From Trochalopteron elliotii (lineage: Eukaryota > Chordata > Aves > Passeriformes > Leiothrichidae): DNA of 64,000 nt. The stretch lies in the NCBI GenBank assembly GCA_024734555.1, contig JANPWX010000033.1, forward strand, positions 7,463,562 to 7,527,561, given 5' to 3'. A program made the position numbers and the translations under genes. Shown here in pieces: positions 20,947 through 33,472 of the stretch (its first letter is position 1; each line of letters opens with the position of its first letter). The notes under the pieces are model-generated. The model was not told the origin of the DNA and made no database searches. It saw nothing but the letters and a program-made list of their open reading frames with translations.

Positions 20947-23885
20947 AAAGCCACACCTAAACATCATGAAATTTAATTTTGGACAAACTGGAAGATAAAA
21001 AAGATGAAAAACTTAACAGAGACATTATTCGTTGTAATGGTATAACAGCTATTCCTTGAGCAGCACAAAGCACAGCCTTGCCTGTGCTCAGCTCTGCACA
21101 GGGAAAGTAGAATTTGCCCATCATTGTTGTTTCCTTGTTGATGACATCTGGGATCTGTAACAGACATAAATTGTCCTGAAACGTCTCTTTCACTTTTCAT
21201 TTCAAGTTTTCAGTTTGAATCAAAGGACTCGTTTAAAAGGTATTTTGAGGATTTTTCTGCATTTCTGTTGGGTATGTAAGAAGCTTTAAATATTTCCAAA
21301 ACAGCCTAGTTTCAGGCAGCTTCAACATTCAGGGTAGTGCAGCAACACAGGTGCCATAAAACACACAGTGCTGGATCACACCTGCAGCCTTCCACCAGCA
21401 AACATGAATCCTGTGTGCTGATCTTGGCCAAGACACAGCCAATACACCCAATACTTAGGGAAACAGAAAGCACGTTGCATTTGAGTAAGATGAATGGCTA
21501 AGTCCAGGAACACAGAACACCCTCATGGATCACAGCAAAAGGGAAAGAGCACCAGGGAGTTCAGGATGGAAAAGTCCTTCTTTCCCCAGCTCAGACCCAC
21601 GGCCAGTTAGAGCTGCCACTTAGGGAGAATCTGACACTCAGGACAATGCTGACCACCCTGTCACTTGTTCACAGACACAGATCCATAAACCAGGGGTAGC
21701 TGGGTGCAGGGACAAGCACAGTGTCTGTGCCATGCAGGTCTGGAGGCTGGGGCCAGGGCAGTCTGGTCCCCATCTCCTTGGGCAGATGGAAGCAGAGCCC
21801 AGGCCAGGAGGGTCTCTGCAGGGACAGCAATGGTGATGCAATGCTCTGTTTTCATGTCAGATGGAGGAAATGAGCAGCACCTCCCAGAAAAACAGAGGAT
21901 CTTTCTTCAAGAGCTGTGGCTACAAAATCACTTCTCTGCGGTTGAAGTGATTGAGGACGTTTATCTCTAATGGTGAAGGACTGCAGCAGGAGCAGCTCAG
22001 AGCCCTGACCCAGAGGAGGCTCCTGCAGGCACAGTGCTCTCAGAGGGGGCAGTGTGAGTCTGGGGAACAGTGCATCCCCACACTTTGGGGAAACCTCCTC
22101 CAGGGCAGAGAACCCACTTCACTGAAGAAACTGAACTGGAAGTTTTCAGGCTGCTATGATACATCCAATTTTGCTTTTTAACAGTTGCTTTTCTTTTTCT
22201 CCCATCTTTGGTCTTTCATTTCTTTCTGGAACAATAACAAAAGCAGATAGGCATTCTTGAATCTGCTCCCAAGGAAAGGTGGAATGCTGATTGCTTGCTA
22301 TGCCTCTTTTAGTCAAGCATTTTTATCCTGCATTGCTATGGAGAAAGGTCTTGACTCTTCAGGCACCACCTTTTGTCTTTTTGTGAGCTGAAGGGTTTTT
22401 CCCAAAGTGAGTACTGAAATGCTTCAATGATCTTTAAAAAAATGTTGTGCAGATTTCGTGAGATTTCAGCTGCAGTAAAAGCAAAACTTAACATGCTGAA
22501 TGTCATTTTTTTTAAGGAGTTAAGCAAAAGGCTACTGGAGCTGTCAGAGTTTAAGCTTCAACCTTTATGTTTACAAAGCAAAAAGGGCAATTAGATGTGG
22601 AAAAATAAATTTTTCCAGGACCCTGTCAGCAGTTGTGGTTTGTACTCAGACTGCTGAATGACAGGCTAGTTTAGTGCCGCAGGCAGAGTCAGTGTAGAGC
22701 AGCTCTGACATTTCTTTGATGCTAAGCAGTGTACCCTAATAAAGATGTTCTTTGAAGTCACTCCTTCTTGCCTGGCATGCAGGCATTACAGAGCATTCCC
22801 AGGGCAGCAGGACTGGGACTGCCTGCATGCTCCAGGCCTCCCATGCCTGGCATTCTGCTTCCCTCCATGTTTCAGACTTCCTCCACACCCCCATCCACTA
22901 AACCCAAGGAAGAACATTTTGAAATAAATCAAAGATACAGCCAATAGGCAAGTCCCATGCTTTTACCTCCCAGCTATTTCACATGGCCCATTTTCACCAA
23001 GGATTTGATGACAGAAAACCTTGTGGTCCTGTAAGCAGAGTCCATGAACGGGCACAGCCCAGCCTGTGGCAAGGACGGCTGCCCAAACTTGCAACCAGTC
23101 ACAGTCCTCCAAGCACCTGCACTAGCAGCTGAAGGCAGACCTGCTTTCTCAGCAGATGGAGCAATCTCCTCTTGGCTCTTTCCTCTGCACCCTGTCAGTC
23201 AGTTTTGAGCCTGTGGCCAGGCCAGCAGAGCTCCCTGTGAAGGGAGGGCATGAACTGCAGTTCCCCAGTGCCAGCTGTGAGGTCCTGGCTGCCACTCAGG
23301 GCAGGACTACACTCCCTTCCCATTCCCTTCCCATCAGCCTCCCATTCTTCATGCATTTCTTCTCTCTGCAAAGACCACAGCACAAAAAGAGAGATGAACA
23401 GAGTGGGGGGAGGCACTGGGAGCCCATCTCCGAGTGTGAAGTGACAGCAGATGGCAGAGGCACTGCTCTGTGGCAGATGAGGAACTGCCAAAGGCAGTCA
23501 CTACAGCAGCCTGCCTGCCTGCCTTAGCTCCCAGCTGCCAGCACCCGCTGGACCTGCGTCTCCCGGGGACACAGCACATTCCTGAGCCTCCTCCCACAGA
23601 GCTACAGGCACTGGAACAGCTTCTCAATCCCTCAGGAAGGGTACAGCCATGCAGGGTCAGACCCTGGCCTTGCAGAACAAATTTGTTCAGCCCTGCCTGG
23701 GTATGAAATGCTCCTCACATGCTCAGCAAAGTAACATTGTTCCCTCTGCCATTTACTACCCGGAGCATCAGTGGCAAACGCCAAGCACGGCTTTTGGCAC
23801 TCCTCCATACACAGCCCCGTGCCTGGGCACACAGCTGCCGATGGAGAGAAGACCACAGTCCTACCTCAGAACTGGAGCAGGGCAT
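20947..23885. other. Non-coding stretch, no gene seen
   Basis: AT-rich DNA at 20950-21300 and 22140-22640, GC-richer DNA at 21600-21850 and 23150-23650. The 123-codon frame at 23156-23527 overlaps minus-strand frames and has no domain. No repeat recognised. Confidence 0.4.
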
Positions 23886-23889
23886 CCCA

Positions 23890-24075
23890 GAGTGAAAACT
23901 TAATTAATTATAACAGTAAGCACTGCCGTGATGCCTTTACATTTACAAAGCACTGGGTAAACATTAACTAATTAATCGACTGTACTTAGCAATTATATAG
24001 TTCTTTATATTTTCCAGGTCCTGTGCAAACATTAGCTAATTAATCTACTTAATTATTTCCATGTTTTATATTCCA
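23890..24075. mobile_element. Tandemly doubled ancient SINE-like tail
   Basis: The 19-base word AAACATTAACTAATTAATC (23959-23977) recurs with one change at 24027-24045, 68 bases on. Each copy is preceded by a CTTTACATTT/CTTTATATTTT box and a CACTG/CCTGTG box. This order resembles the tail shared by old amniote MIR/L2-type elements (a CTTTA..CAAAG..CACTTTACAAACATTAACTAATTAA pattern). The preserved TAATTA-rich cores could bind homeodomain factors. Assignment to a named family was not checked by alignment. Confidence 0.45.
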
Positions 24076-24079
24076 GAGC

Positions 24080-25110
24080 ATTGCACACTGGCAGCACAAG
24101 GAGGAGGCCTTAGCAGGCATAGTAGCAAGCACACTCAGCTTTCAGGTGCCTGACACATTTGAGGGAAATATCTTGAGAAGGTGCCAGCAGTCTTGGACAG
24201 TCCTGCCACCACAGCATGCCAAGAAAAGTAGACGAGTCAAAACTAAAGAAATATAAAGCATTTTCCATCAGACAGATCCTAAAAGAACTGAGTCTGCCAA
24301 TCACACACTCTACAAACAAGGATTAATGTGCACCCCCTCATGCAGAGCCACAGCTCTCTGTTTATTGCATTTTAACGTTGTCAACAGCACTTGCTGTACC
24401 ATCAAACAGCATCCTCAGGGGGAAAGGAAAATAGTGAGGTTCCCTCTTTAATCAAGATGTCCTTGATGTACTCACTGGGAAGTGATCTGAGATCAGGACT
24501 CTGCTGGTCTTCCTAAAAGGGATTTCCTTGTTCATCATGCATGATGGAGAAAAGCAAGTGAAATATTTTGTGGGTGATATCATGAAAGTGATTGATAATA
24601 CTGAAAATGAGGCATCTTGCTGTGACAAAGCAAATGGCAACAACGTGCCACCAGCTGGGTAGTGAAGATGTTGGTGCATGTTCCCCTGGCTGTAAGAAGT
24701 TTCCAGGAGAAGAAAGAAGAGCATCTGTCATGATGGATGAGCAATGTTTGGACAGGAGTTTGCAAAAGGTCTAAGTTCCTAAAGTAGATTTCTTTGCTTA
24801 GAAGTAACCAGGGCCTTTCAGAGGCCAATTTCTCTTTAGCCAGTGTATCTAGGAAAAACCTCCTAAACACACCATCACATAACCATCCAACACACACACC
24901 CCACATGTGGTGGTGTGGTGGCAGGACATTACATCCTCTGAACAGTGGTGCTGTGTCTTCTCCCATGTCCCCTTTTATACTTGGTCTTGCCCAAGTCAGC
25001 CAAAGCACACTTATCTTGCATCAGATTTGATGATCCTCTCCCCCTCATTCTGCCTGCAGTGTCTTTTGGAGAGGGAAATGATCAAGGATTTGGTGTGCAG
25101 AGCAAGAGTG
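24080..25110. other. Non-coding stretch, no gene seen
   Basis: Mixed DNA containing a 14-bp palindrome CATCATGCATGATG (24533-24546) and a CA/GTGG-rich patch at 24885-24925. Frames at 24580-25008 (minus) and 24945-25304 (plus) overlap and have no domain; the latter runs into the LTR. Confidence 0.4.
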
Positions 25111-25117
25111 GAGGAGC

Positions 25118-25397
25118 TGTCACTATTGACATACACACACTGAGGATCATGTGGCAACAAGCCTTGTTTATTGACTGGCAGCCTCTTTTGTGGGGTTTTC
25201 GAATTTCCTGTGCTTGCAGACAGGATTGGTCAAGCTCACTGGCCAATGATATGGGTGTACTTGTGCTTTATAGGGGTTGGCTGAGGTCTTCTGATCAGGT
25301 TTGATTCTGACTTACTGTACTTCAAGCTAGGCTAGTCGAGCTGGTATCTGTTAAGCCAAATCATCTGTGCAGATATAGTCAATCTGCATCCATCACA
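25118..25397 (-). mobile_element. Retroviral-type LTR (about 280 bp, minus strand), probably a 3' LTR
   Basis: Read on the minus strand, the element starts TGTGATGG directly after a polypurine tract (complement of TTCCCCTTTCC, 25399-25409) and can end at TGACA, giving TGT...ACA termini. In order it holds a TATAAA (complement of 25267-25272), a CCAAT (complement of 25225-25229), an AATAAA (complement of 25167-25172) and a short U5. The polypurine tract outside the start marks it as the 3' LTR of a provirus whose inside lies at higher coordinates. No matching 5' LTR was found. The right boundary is well placed, the left one is approximate. Confidence 0.6.
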
Positions 25398-27900
25398 GTT
25401 CCCCTTTCCAGTCTTTACAAAAATGTAAAGTGTTCTCTGTTATTTTACCTGCAAGGGCTCTTTGTAGATAAGATAACAGGACAGCATGATGACACATATG
25501 ATTTCACTTAACTTGACAAGCTTAGCTTTTCTTAGCTAATGATGCATTCTATATATTATTGAAAACGTTACATCTATTTTTAGGAGCTGTTAGGCCAGAT
25601 TACTAACAATATAAGCTTTCAAATTGCCACACTGCAGGCTTATTACTTGAAGTTACAAACAGCAGTGCAGAGCTGCAGCAACCACTGCAGCCTCTGCTCC
25701 CTGGCATGCACAGCCTTCCCAGCAGCAGCATTCCCATCATCCTGTGCCACTTCCCCCCCAGTGTCCTCTCACACTGGGTGAAGATGATGTACAAATCTGC
25801 AAGGAGTTGAGGAGCAAACAACAGGATGGCTCCAAGCACCAGCACTTCTCAGTCCAGCTCTAGAATACCAGGACAGAGAAGCCATGTTTTGCATACCAAG
25901 GACATCAGGCAGAGGAGAGAGGATCTGTGTTGGGGAGAGGGTCAATATCCAAATGAGGACAAGACCAAAGGAGGAAGATGGACATCCAGTGCTTCTCTGT
26001 GACTGCTCTGCTCAGTTGGGAGCAGGGAGATTTTCACCATCCACCATGGTCCCTTGGTAAGATCAAATCAGACAGGGAGGCAAGCAAGGGGCAAAGAGGC
26101 ACACATTTTCCCAAGGCTTCCTGAGTCTTCAACTGCAGCCAGATATAATCAGCTTGAGATCTGAAGGGTTCTACACATCCTCTGCAAGAAGCACCACCAG
26201 CATAAACAACACGTTTCTGCCACAGCAGAAAACAACTACATGGTCCAAGGGACAAAGGCCAGAAGCTGAGATGCAGCACCTGCCAAGGACCAAGGCTCAC
26301 AGCAGCCTGATTTCAGCATCACTCCACAGCTGAATCAGCCACACTATCCCCAGCCTGCTTGGACTAGCACCCTACAAACCTGTGCAGTCCCCCCTCAGGC
26401 AGTGACACCAGGGTTAAATCCATGCTCAGCAGCTGCTTCCTGCCCTCTCCTCTTGGGGCATCCCCTCCACACATGCCAGGTAGAAAGGAAAGCAAGGCTG
26501 AGCACCTGGATGAGAGATAAGCAAGCCATGGTGCTGTGCCTGCTGCTCTTGGGGGAGTAAGGGCTGAATCATAACTTCATCAGCCTACAAGGAAAAGAAC
26601 CAATTATCTGGCAATTGTACGCAGTCCATTTCAGTGAGAGGCTCATAACCTAACCAGCCCTTGTAGTCAGGGGGAATAAAATATATGCTGACATCAGTAT
26701 ACAGAGGTTCCCATTGGAAGCCACTTTCACTGCAGTGTTGTGAATCTTTTCAGAAGCAGCTTGAAAAGATTCACTCAGTGTATCAATCTTCCTGGGGAGC
26801 AGAGCTGACGAGGGTTGTACATAATAATGCTTAAGCCAATTCACATGCACTGTTAGTTGCTGTCTACAAGTCCTGGCCCTAATCAGTGCATTAAATACAA
26901 ACATATAACTAATAACTCTGAAAGGATCTCTCCAGGGGCAGTGAAATCCTCTGCCTTGATCACTGTCAGTTCCTCAGGCTTCTTCTATAGTGGCACAATC
27001 TCCCCTTAACTCCAAGAGTGAGAATGGAAAGCCGTAACTCTTCTCTTTGTTCAGGTGACACACTTTTTATGAGCCAAATCCTTTTCTTTAGGTTTTGATG
27101 GTGATTCTGTGACTTTATGTTTGTCCTGTAATCACAGCACTCCTCTGAAGCAGGAGCAGAGCCCGTAACTGCTGCTGCCTCAGCTTGTGCTGGAGGGGAA
27201 GAAGCTGCCCCACTGCAGCCCCTTGACACAACCCTGGCTGCCCACTGCTGGGGTACCATGGGTGTGTGGGTGCCCAGCTCTGCCCCCTGACAGCTCCCTT
27301 CTGGCAGCCAGCCAGCCTGGACAGGACCTGCACCCTCCCACTCCACTGCCATGAGAAACCCAGGAGTTGTTAGCCAAACAGCAGCTAATGGAGCAGGTGA
27401 CTCAGAGCTCTCTGGATCAGGACCTCCCATACAGTCAGGATTTTCTGAGAAGTATTTCTACTGCCATATCTGTTGTCACACATACCCCTTGGGGGTGGCA
27501 CATTGGCAAAGATGGAATAACCTTAAATGCCATATCTTCTGCAAAAAGAATGTGATGCATCCTTACCAGACATCCATGTGCTCCAATACTGCTGGGACCA
27601 CTCACTCCATGTGCAGGAAAATCCCACTAGAAGCAGCATAATGCTGTTGCAGACTTTCCCATGTAATAGACTCTGTGTGTCTTTTCCTTTCTTTTTGATT
27701 CTTGTGAGGTTTTTTAACAGGTAGAAGACCACCTTAAAACTTCCCCTTTCACCATTACACAAACAAAGTCTGCCCATTAATCCCCTGTTTATCCCCTGTG
27801 CACATACACCTCTGGTTACTGCAGCTGTGGGAGTCTCCCATTCAATCAATGAAATAACCAAGCACCCAGTTTTTGCCAGAGGAATGTGACATTTGAGAGA
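25398..27900 (-). pseudogene. Decayed internal region upstream of the LTR
   Basis: By position this is the inside of the endogenous retrovirus-like element. Coding signal is weak and broken. One minus-strand frame is open over 26904-26650, and a second frame is open over about 26749-26585, overlapping the first by roughly 100 bases, as expected after a frameshift. A hydrophobic segment is coded near 25845-25780, and a 127-codon frame lies at 27906-27523. I could not match any part to gag, pol or env with confidence, and the upstream limit is not defined. The alternative is ordinary non-coding DNA beside a truncated LTR. Confidence 0.3.
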
Positions 27901-30035
27901 GAACACAATATTCCCCCTTCCTTACCTTGGTGTGTGCTTTACTGCTGGCTGATAGGTATGCCCTGCCCTCAGGCCACTGAGGAGGTAACAGGACACTCCA
28001 GAGGAGGCAGCCCCTGAGCATGCCGTGAGCTCTGCTCTGGGGACACTGCCATCACTTGTCACAGGTCTGTAGGAATGAAAGGTCATCCCAGATCAAAATC
28101 TTGTGAGTGACTTCCTGTGAAGAAAGGGGATAGAAAAGAGAGCATCTTACAAGGCATATTATAGCTGTCTTCACCTTCCCCACCTCTGTGTGACTGAGGT
28201 GCAGCTCCTGATAACACTGGCTGTGCCGATTGTGTGGCAGCAGCTCTGAGCTGGAGCCTCTGTGCCATCCTCCATAACAACCACACTGAGGGCAGGAAAG
28301 CCCAGAAGGGGTGTCCAGGTGGGACTAACTCCACATCCAGTGTTAAGAGCCCTCTATACATTGTTTTCTACAGCAGCTGAATCACAGATGCTGCTTCATT
28401 AAGCTTGAAATTCGTCAGCCGTTGTTAGTGTTTCACACAGTGACAAAATAATATTTTAAAGAAAATAGGTATCAGAAGAAAGTAAGTCCACTGGCTGCTG
28501 GGTCTGCCATCCCCCACTGAAGCCTGGCAGCCTGCCTGCTGCCAGGCCTGACAGGCAGGCCAAGATGGGAAAACCCCTCATGGCTCTTTTTATTGTGATA
28601 GCCCTATATGAAGCTGCAAACATATCTGTCACCTTCCAGCACATTGTTTACCAGCTCTCCTCAACATTCCCCAAACAATATTTTCTAGAGACTGTAATTC
28701 AATACCTCACACCCCAGAGCTGTAGCATCAGCCCAGAGAGCAGCATGATGAATGTATTGTGTTCCTCCAGGGCTTGGGCTTGGGAACTGGTTTGTGCTGT
28801 TCCAGCTGTTAATTATCCCTCTGCTTTTTGCTATTCTCATCCCACCTGTGCCTCTGTATTTATCATATGGGTCTACATGCACTAAAAACATCCTTACTCT
28901 TTAAAGTATAAGGAGTAATTTATCCCTTTTGTGCAACACAAGGCAGCTCAGGGGACCAAATGGCAAGACTTGATCAATAAGGCACTCACTAGATTAGAGG
29001 CACCAGGGCTCAGACCTCAAAGTGCTTGTTTAGAAGAAATGCAAGAGAATGAACTAAGAATGTTAAGCACAGACACAAATACAATTTCCACCACTCTCCC
29101 TTCCCCATCCCTTCCCCTGCCTGCATCCCAGAGACATCCTCACACTAATCACTGCTGAGGACACCCTCCAGAGCCCGGGCAGCCCAGGTCAGGCTGCTCA
29201 CTGGGAAGAGCTCGTCCTGCCCTCCCAGGCATGGCAGTGCTGTCTCTGCAAGCAGCCAGGACCAGCACCCCACTCTGCTGGGAAGCAGCACACCAGCCTC
29301 CATCTCTTCAGCCCCCAGCACCTGCTCAGGACAGAGCACTGCTCTTGGGTGGTTGTTACCCTGCTCTCACCCAGGGAGCTGCAGCCGTTCCCCAGAACAC
29401 TCCTGCTCACTCCAGAGTCCCACTACAGCTCACTCAGTCCCCCAAACCTTTAGTTAGTGTGGAGTATAAATGTTGAAGGCTTCACACGTTCATTTTCATA
29501 ACACGCAATTCAGAGGACTAACCAGTAATACTGACAGGTAACTTATAAATGCCAACACCTGTCCTTCATGTGCTTCTAGTGAGTGTACCTTAGAGCTTTG
29601 TCCACCCTGTACTGCACCCTCCCCTTCTCACCACTCCAGTATTGCTGCAGGGCTTTCTCACATCTGTGCTGAAGTCTTGTTCTCTGCTTATGACAGCTTG
29701 GATTTCTTAGGAAACTTGCAGCCTTATGAAACAGCCATCATGTACCCAGCTCAGGGTTCCTGGCAGGATTGCTGCCCTGCTTTCCACCAGTGGCCAAGAG
29801 GCTTCCTCCCACTGAGGCACCACACATCTCACAAAAGTGAGGGGTACTTGCTGACCACAAGGACACTTTGGTTCTAAGGACCTCATACAGGTAATTAAGC
29901 CAGGTAATTAAGACTCATGCTGCCACTTCTTGTACAGGGAATTGCTGATATTTAAAGACATTTCCCAAATATTTTTAGTAGAAATTTCAGGTCTTGTTTT
30001 TAATATGACATTTATCTTCTATTAGCATGAAAACA
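27901..30035. other. Non-coding stretch, no gene seen
   Basis: Mixed DNA. A GC-rich inverted repeat lies at 28522-28547 (listed separately), a GC-richer patch at 29100-29440, and a short local duplication AGGTAATTAAG at about 29889-29911. No gene or mobile element recognised. Confidence 0.4.
28522..28547. repeat. Small perfect hairpin
   Basis: GCCTGGCAG and CTGCCAGGC form a perfect 9-bp stem around the 8-base loop CCTGCCTG. A second small stem (GGCCTG/CAGGCC) follows at once. Too short for a typical microRNA precursor. Confidence 0.6.
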
Positions 30036-30039
30036 AATA

Positions 30040-30335
30040 GAAAAGCCTGAAAATCATTGCCTATATTATAAATTACTTTATTGTTGGTTTTATTACCTTC
30101 TCCATTAAGCTGTCACAATCTGTGCCTCTTCCCATTTTTGTGATGGCCAGCCACTGAAATCCATCATGTTTTCCATGTGATTTATACAGGACCCTAGTGA
30201 TAACTTTATTCACCAGGAGGATAATTATCAGCTATATTATTAAGGCTGCTCAGTTGCCCTGGGGGATAATGTGTCAGAAAGGTTAAAATATTGACAAGCA
30301 ATAAAGTATATACTATAATTACACTGGTGCCAGGA
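30040..30335. other. AT-rich block, candidate conserved non-coding element
   Basis: Complex AT-rich DNA with TATTATAAATTAC, TCCATTAAGC, GATAATTATCAGC (two GATA cores) and TATATTATTAAGG words. It has no repeat structure and no long frame. Enhancer-like by appearance; conservation untested. Confidence 0.3.
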
Positions 30336-33300
30336 TAGATAACTGGCTGTGAGCAAGGAACTGAGCAACATCTTTGCATTTTCCCAGTCAAGGCATCAAT
30401 GCTGTGGTCACACTGCACACATCCCTACAGGACTGCAGCAGTCTAGGCCCATCACCTGGAGGGGATCCCCAACAAAGGGTGTGCCCGTTCTCATTCACAT
30501 ATATTGACCATTTAAGCCCTGACAATTGTGCCTTCAGTGAGTTTCTTTATGATTCATAATTGAACAGAATGCATAGCTGAAGCGGAGGAGTTTTCCACAA
30601 GCCTTTTGTATTTCTTCCCATGTCCCCTAAAACAACTTTTCCTCATAAGAATGGCAAAAGGAAGGAGAGGAAAGCACTGGCATCTTTGAAATGAAACATT
30701 GATTTCTTCTGGGACTGGAGCAGCCAGGTGCATGCCTTATTGGTATCATGGTATATAGGTATAATCTGAAGGACATTGCTGAGATAAATCGTTTTTTGCT
30801 TCAGTCACTAACAAAACAAAGCGCTGAATAACTTGGCACTACATCTGAAGTGAGACCATAAAACTAACCTTGGTCATTCCTCCAGATCTACTATTGTTAC
30901 ATCAAGAAGACTAGACCAGGGATGGAGGAGCTCATAAATAATTTCTCATGGAAAGCACGTACACCAGCTAGACAAAATCTCTCTCTGAGAAAATGTGGAA
31001 AAGTAGTAGACTTAACCTACTTCAAAATGTCATTTTTTGAAGAAAGAAAAAGCCAATCCATGTCTCTTTCTTGATGCTTAAAGGATGTGTCTGTACTGCA
31101 GCAGCATGTTAAGCACCAAGTCCTAGACCTGGCTTTGAGCAGCTGAAAGAACTTGCTGCATCAAACTCTGCCATTTCCCTCCAGTATAATTATATTGGAA
31201 ATAGATGGTCACCTATGGATAAACATGACTGAACAAGAACTGTAAGACATTTAATAAACTACATTGGTTAACTTTCTTTGGCTAAGGAAGTGCCAAGGAC
31301 TACAGAAACTGTATTTAGCTCAGGTTCATCTACATCTCACTGGATTTTTCCAGGGGAACATAGCTAGTGCAGAGGACTGTGGTCCTAGAGATGAGGGTCA
31401 GAGCTCTAGTCCAGCCAGCCTGAGACACCCTGCAGCATTTCCCTGGAATATGAGCTCATGCTACCCTTTCACTGGCCCTTTGAATGAGTCATGGACGCTG
31501 GAGAATTAGAGGCAATTCAACAAAATATCATTTTTCTGTTCACCACAAGTACAAAAGTGAGAGCCTTTGGCTTTCTTCTCTTATTCGGAACCCAGAAGCC
31601 TGGTCCTACAGATGCAGCCTTGTGCTCATGAGCAACAGTCTTTCAACCCAAGAGGTGCAAGACAAACCCCTGGGGCAAGTAGAAAGTATGAGTCCTGCAG
31701 TAATTACAAATCATGCCACTATAGCTGTAGTGAGCCCATGGGGCACTCCAGCTCCCCTCTGCAGGCTCCCTCGAGTCCCACAGGATGATGCTTAATACAG
31801 ATCCACAGGAGAAGCTCCTTGGGTACTCACAACCACATCTGTCTCCAGGCTTAACATTTACCCTAGAGCTGGACAACTGATTTCTGCAACACACTGCTCT
31901 GGGCTTCAAATGACAAGACCACTGTAAGGGCCATCAGCGACTTTGCCTTCCTGCCTGCTCCCCAAGTTTTTCCTCCTCCATCCAAGGAGTTGGCTGGCAC
32001 TCAGCAAAGTATTAGAGCCAAGCCTGGCTTAAGGAGCTACTTTTGTCACCCCCAATGCCAGCTCCAGCACAAACACACCAAAGTCCTCAGAGCATGCCAC
32101 TGCTCTGCAGTGCTCCTCATGCAAGGGGGTCTCCACAAAGAGGCATCACTGCAGTCAGTGCTCCCCTCACACAGGAAAGAAGGCTGAAGCCCCAGAAAGG
32201 CTCCTTTTCTCTGAAAATTTGTTGTTAACTTCCTGCAGGAGGTGTTAAAACATGGATAGATAGCCAAGACTCTCCTCAGATGACAGCTTTGTGGGATTGA
32301 TTTGGAATGTGTGGCTCAGCCTGGCCACTGCTGTAGTGCCCAACACCCTGTGACAGGATGAGCCAGACATGAGCAGCACGAGCTGCAGCAGAAGCTCATT
32401 TGGTGCACAGGCACCTTGGGAGCTGAACGTGTTTTACAGTGTCACAGCAGCACACGGGGAACAGATGACATAAACGGAGGTGAATTAAAACCCACATCTC
32501 ATGAGGGCAATGGCTGTGCATGCAGCATCTGCTCAGCCTGCAGCTTCAAAGCAGTGCTACCATTTACAAAAGGTTCATCTTCACCCTTTGTTTGACTGTA
32601 AATCTCTGAAGCTTACCTTGTTAAGGAAAAGTGTGTAACAGCAGGAGTCTTGTACCTTTGCCACACCTCCCCCAGAGTGTTCCTCTCTGATGCATTACAG
32701 ATCGTCTCCAGGAGAGAGACATCTGCATTACAAAGCATGAATACTCCTCTCAATAACAGACGTGTCCACCACAGCCTGACAGCAGGAGACAGAGTACTTC
32801 ATTTGCAGTCACCTGCTCCCACCACCAGCTCAGCCTGCTCAGGGCAGCGACCCTAGGAGGTGTTTCCTAGGTGTGCCACAGGGAGCAAGAGCACTAGGGA
32901 ATTTGTTAGGAGCTTTCCTGTGCTTGTCTTTGGTCCATTATTAAAATGTCCAGGCAAAATCACGGAGTGAGAGAGGCTGGTGTCACCCTGGGGAAGGCAC
33001 AGGGAGATGGTCACTGTATCTTCTCCCCTACCAGAAGCACTGAAGTCTGAACTCTCTCCTCATCTGAAAGAAACACTTCATATTTACTGACAGAGAATTA
33101 GACAACACAGACTCTTAGAGGAAAGCATGATTAAATAACACACCTTCTGTGGCACAATGCATACAAATGCCTACATTGGCTCTCTGAATGCTATCATCTA
33201 GCATTATAATACTTAGCAGAGCACCAGAAGACTGTCTCCACAGGACTACTACCACTGACTCCTGATAAAACCTCTCCTGAAGTATTTTCTTCCCATTGTG

Positions 33301-33425
33301 CCTTGCAGATGTTTCCCTTTTTAATTTGTCAGAGACAAGTAACTGCATCTCTGAAAACAACATTCTTCAATAACACTCTGTTTACTGCCAAATCTCCTTT
33401 CTCAGCTAATACTGGTTATGTTTAT
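30336..33425. other. Non-coding stretch, no gene seen
   Basis: Mixed DNA, AT-rich at 30560-31260, with frames of at most about 100 codons and no domain. No repeat recognised. Confidence 0.4.
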
Positions 33426-33430
33426 CTTTG

Positions 33431-33472
33431 TTTATCAGATGGGCAAACTGCAGCACAGAACCATGGTTTAGG
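33431..33472. mobile_element. Possible ancient MIR/L2-type tail fragment
   Basis: TTTATCAGATGGGCAAACTG followed by CAGCACAGAACCATGGTTTA resembles the TTTTACAGATGGGGAAACTGAGGCACAGAG stretch common to MIR/L2-class elements. Only about 40 bases match and the assignment is from memory of the consensus. Confidence 0.4.

Noticed and set aside
24533..24546. 14-bp palindrome CATCATGCATGATG
   Set aside because: Short palindromes of this size can occur by chance and no motif or context supports a role.
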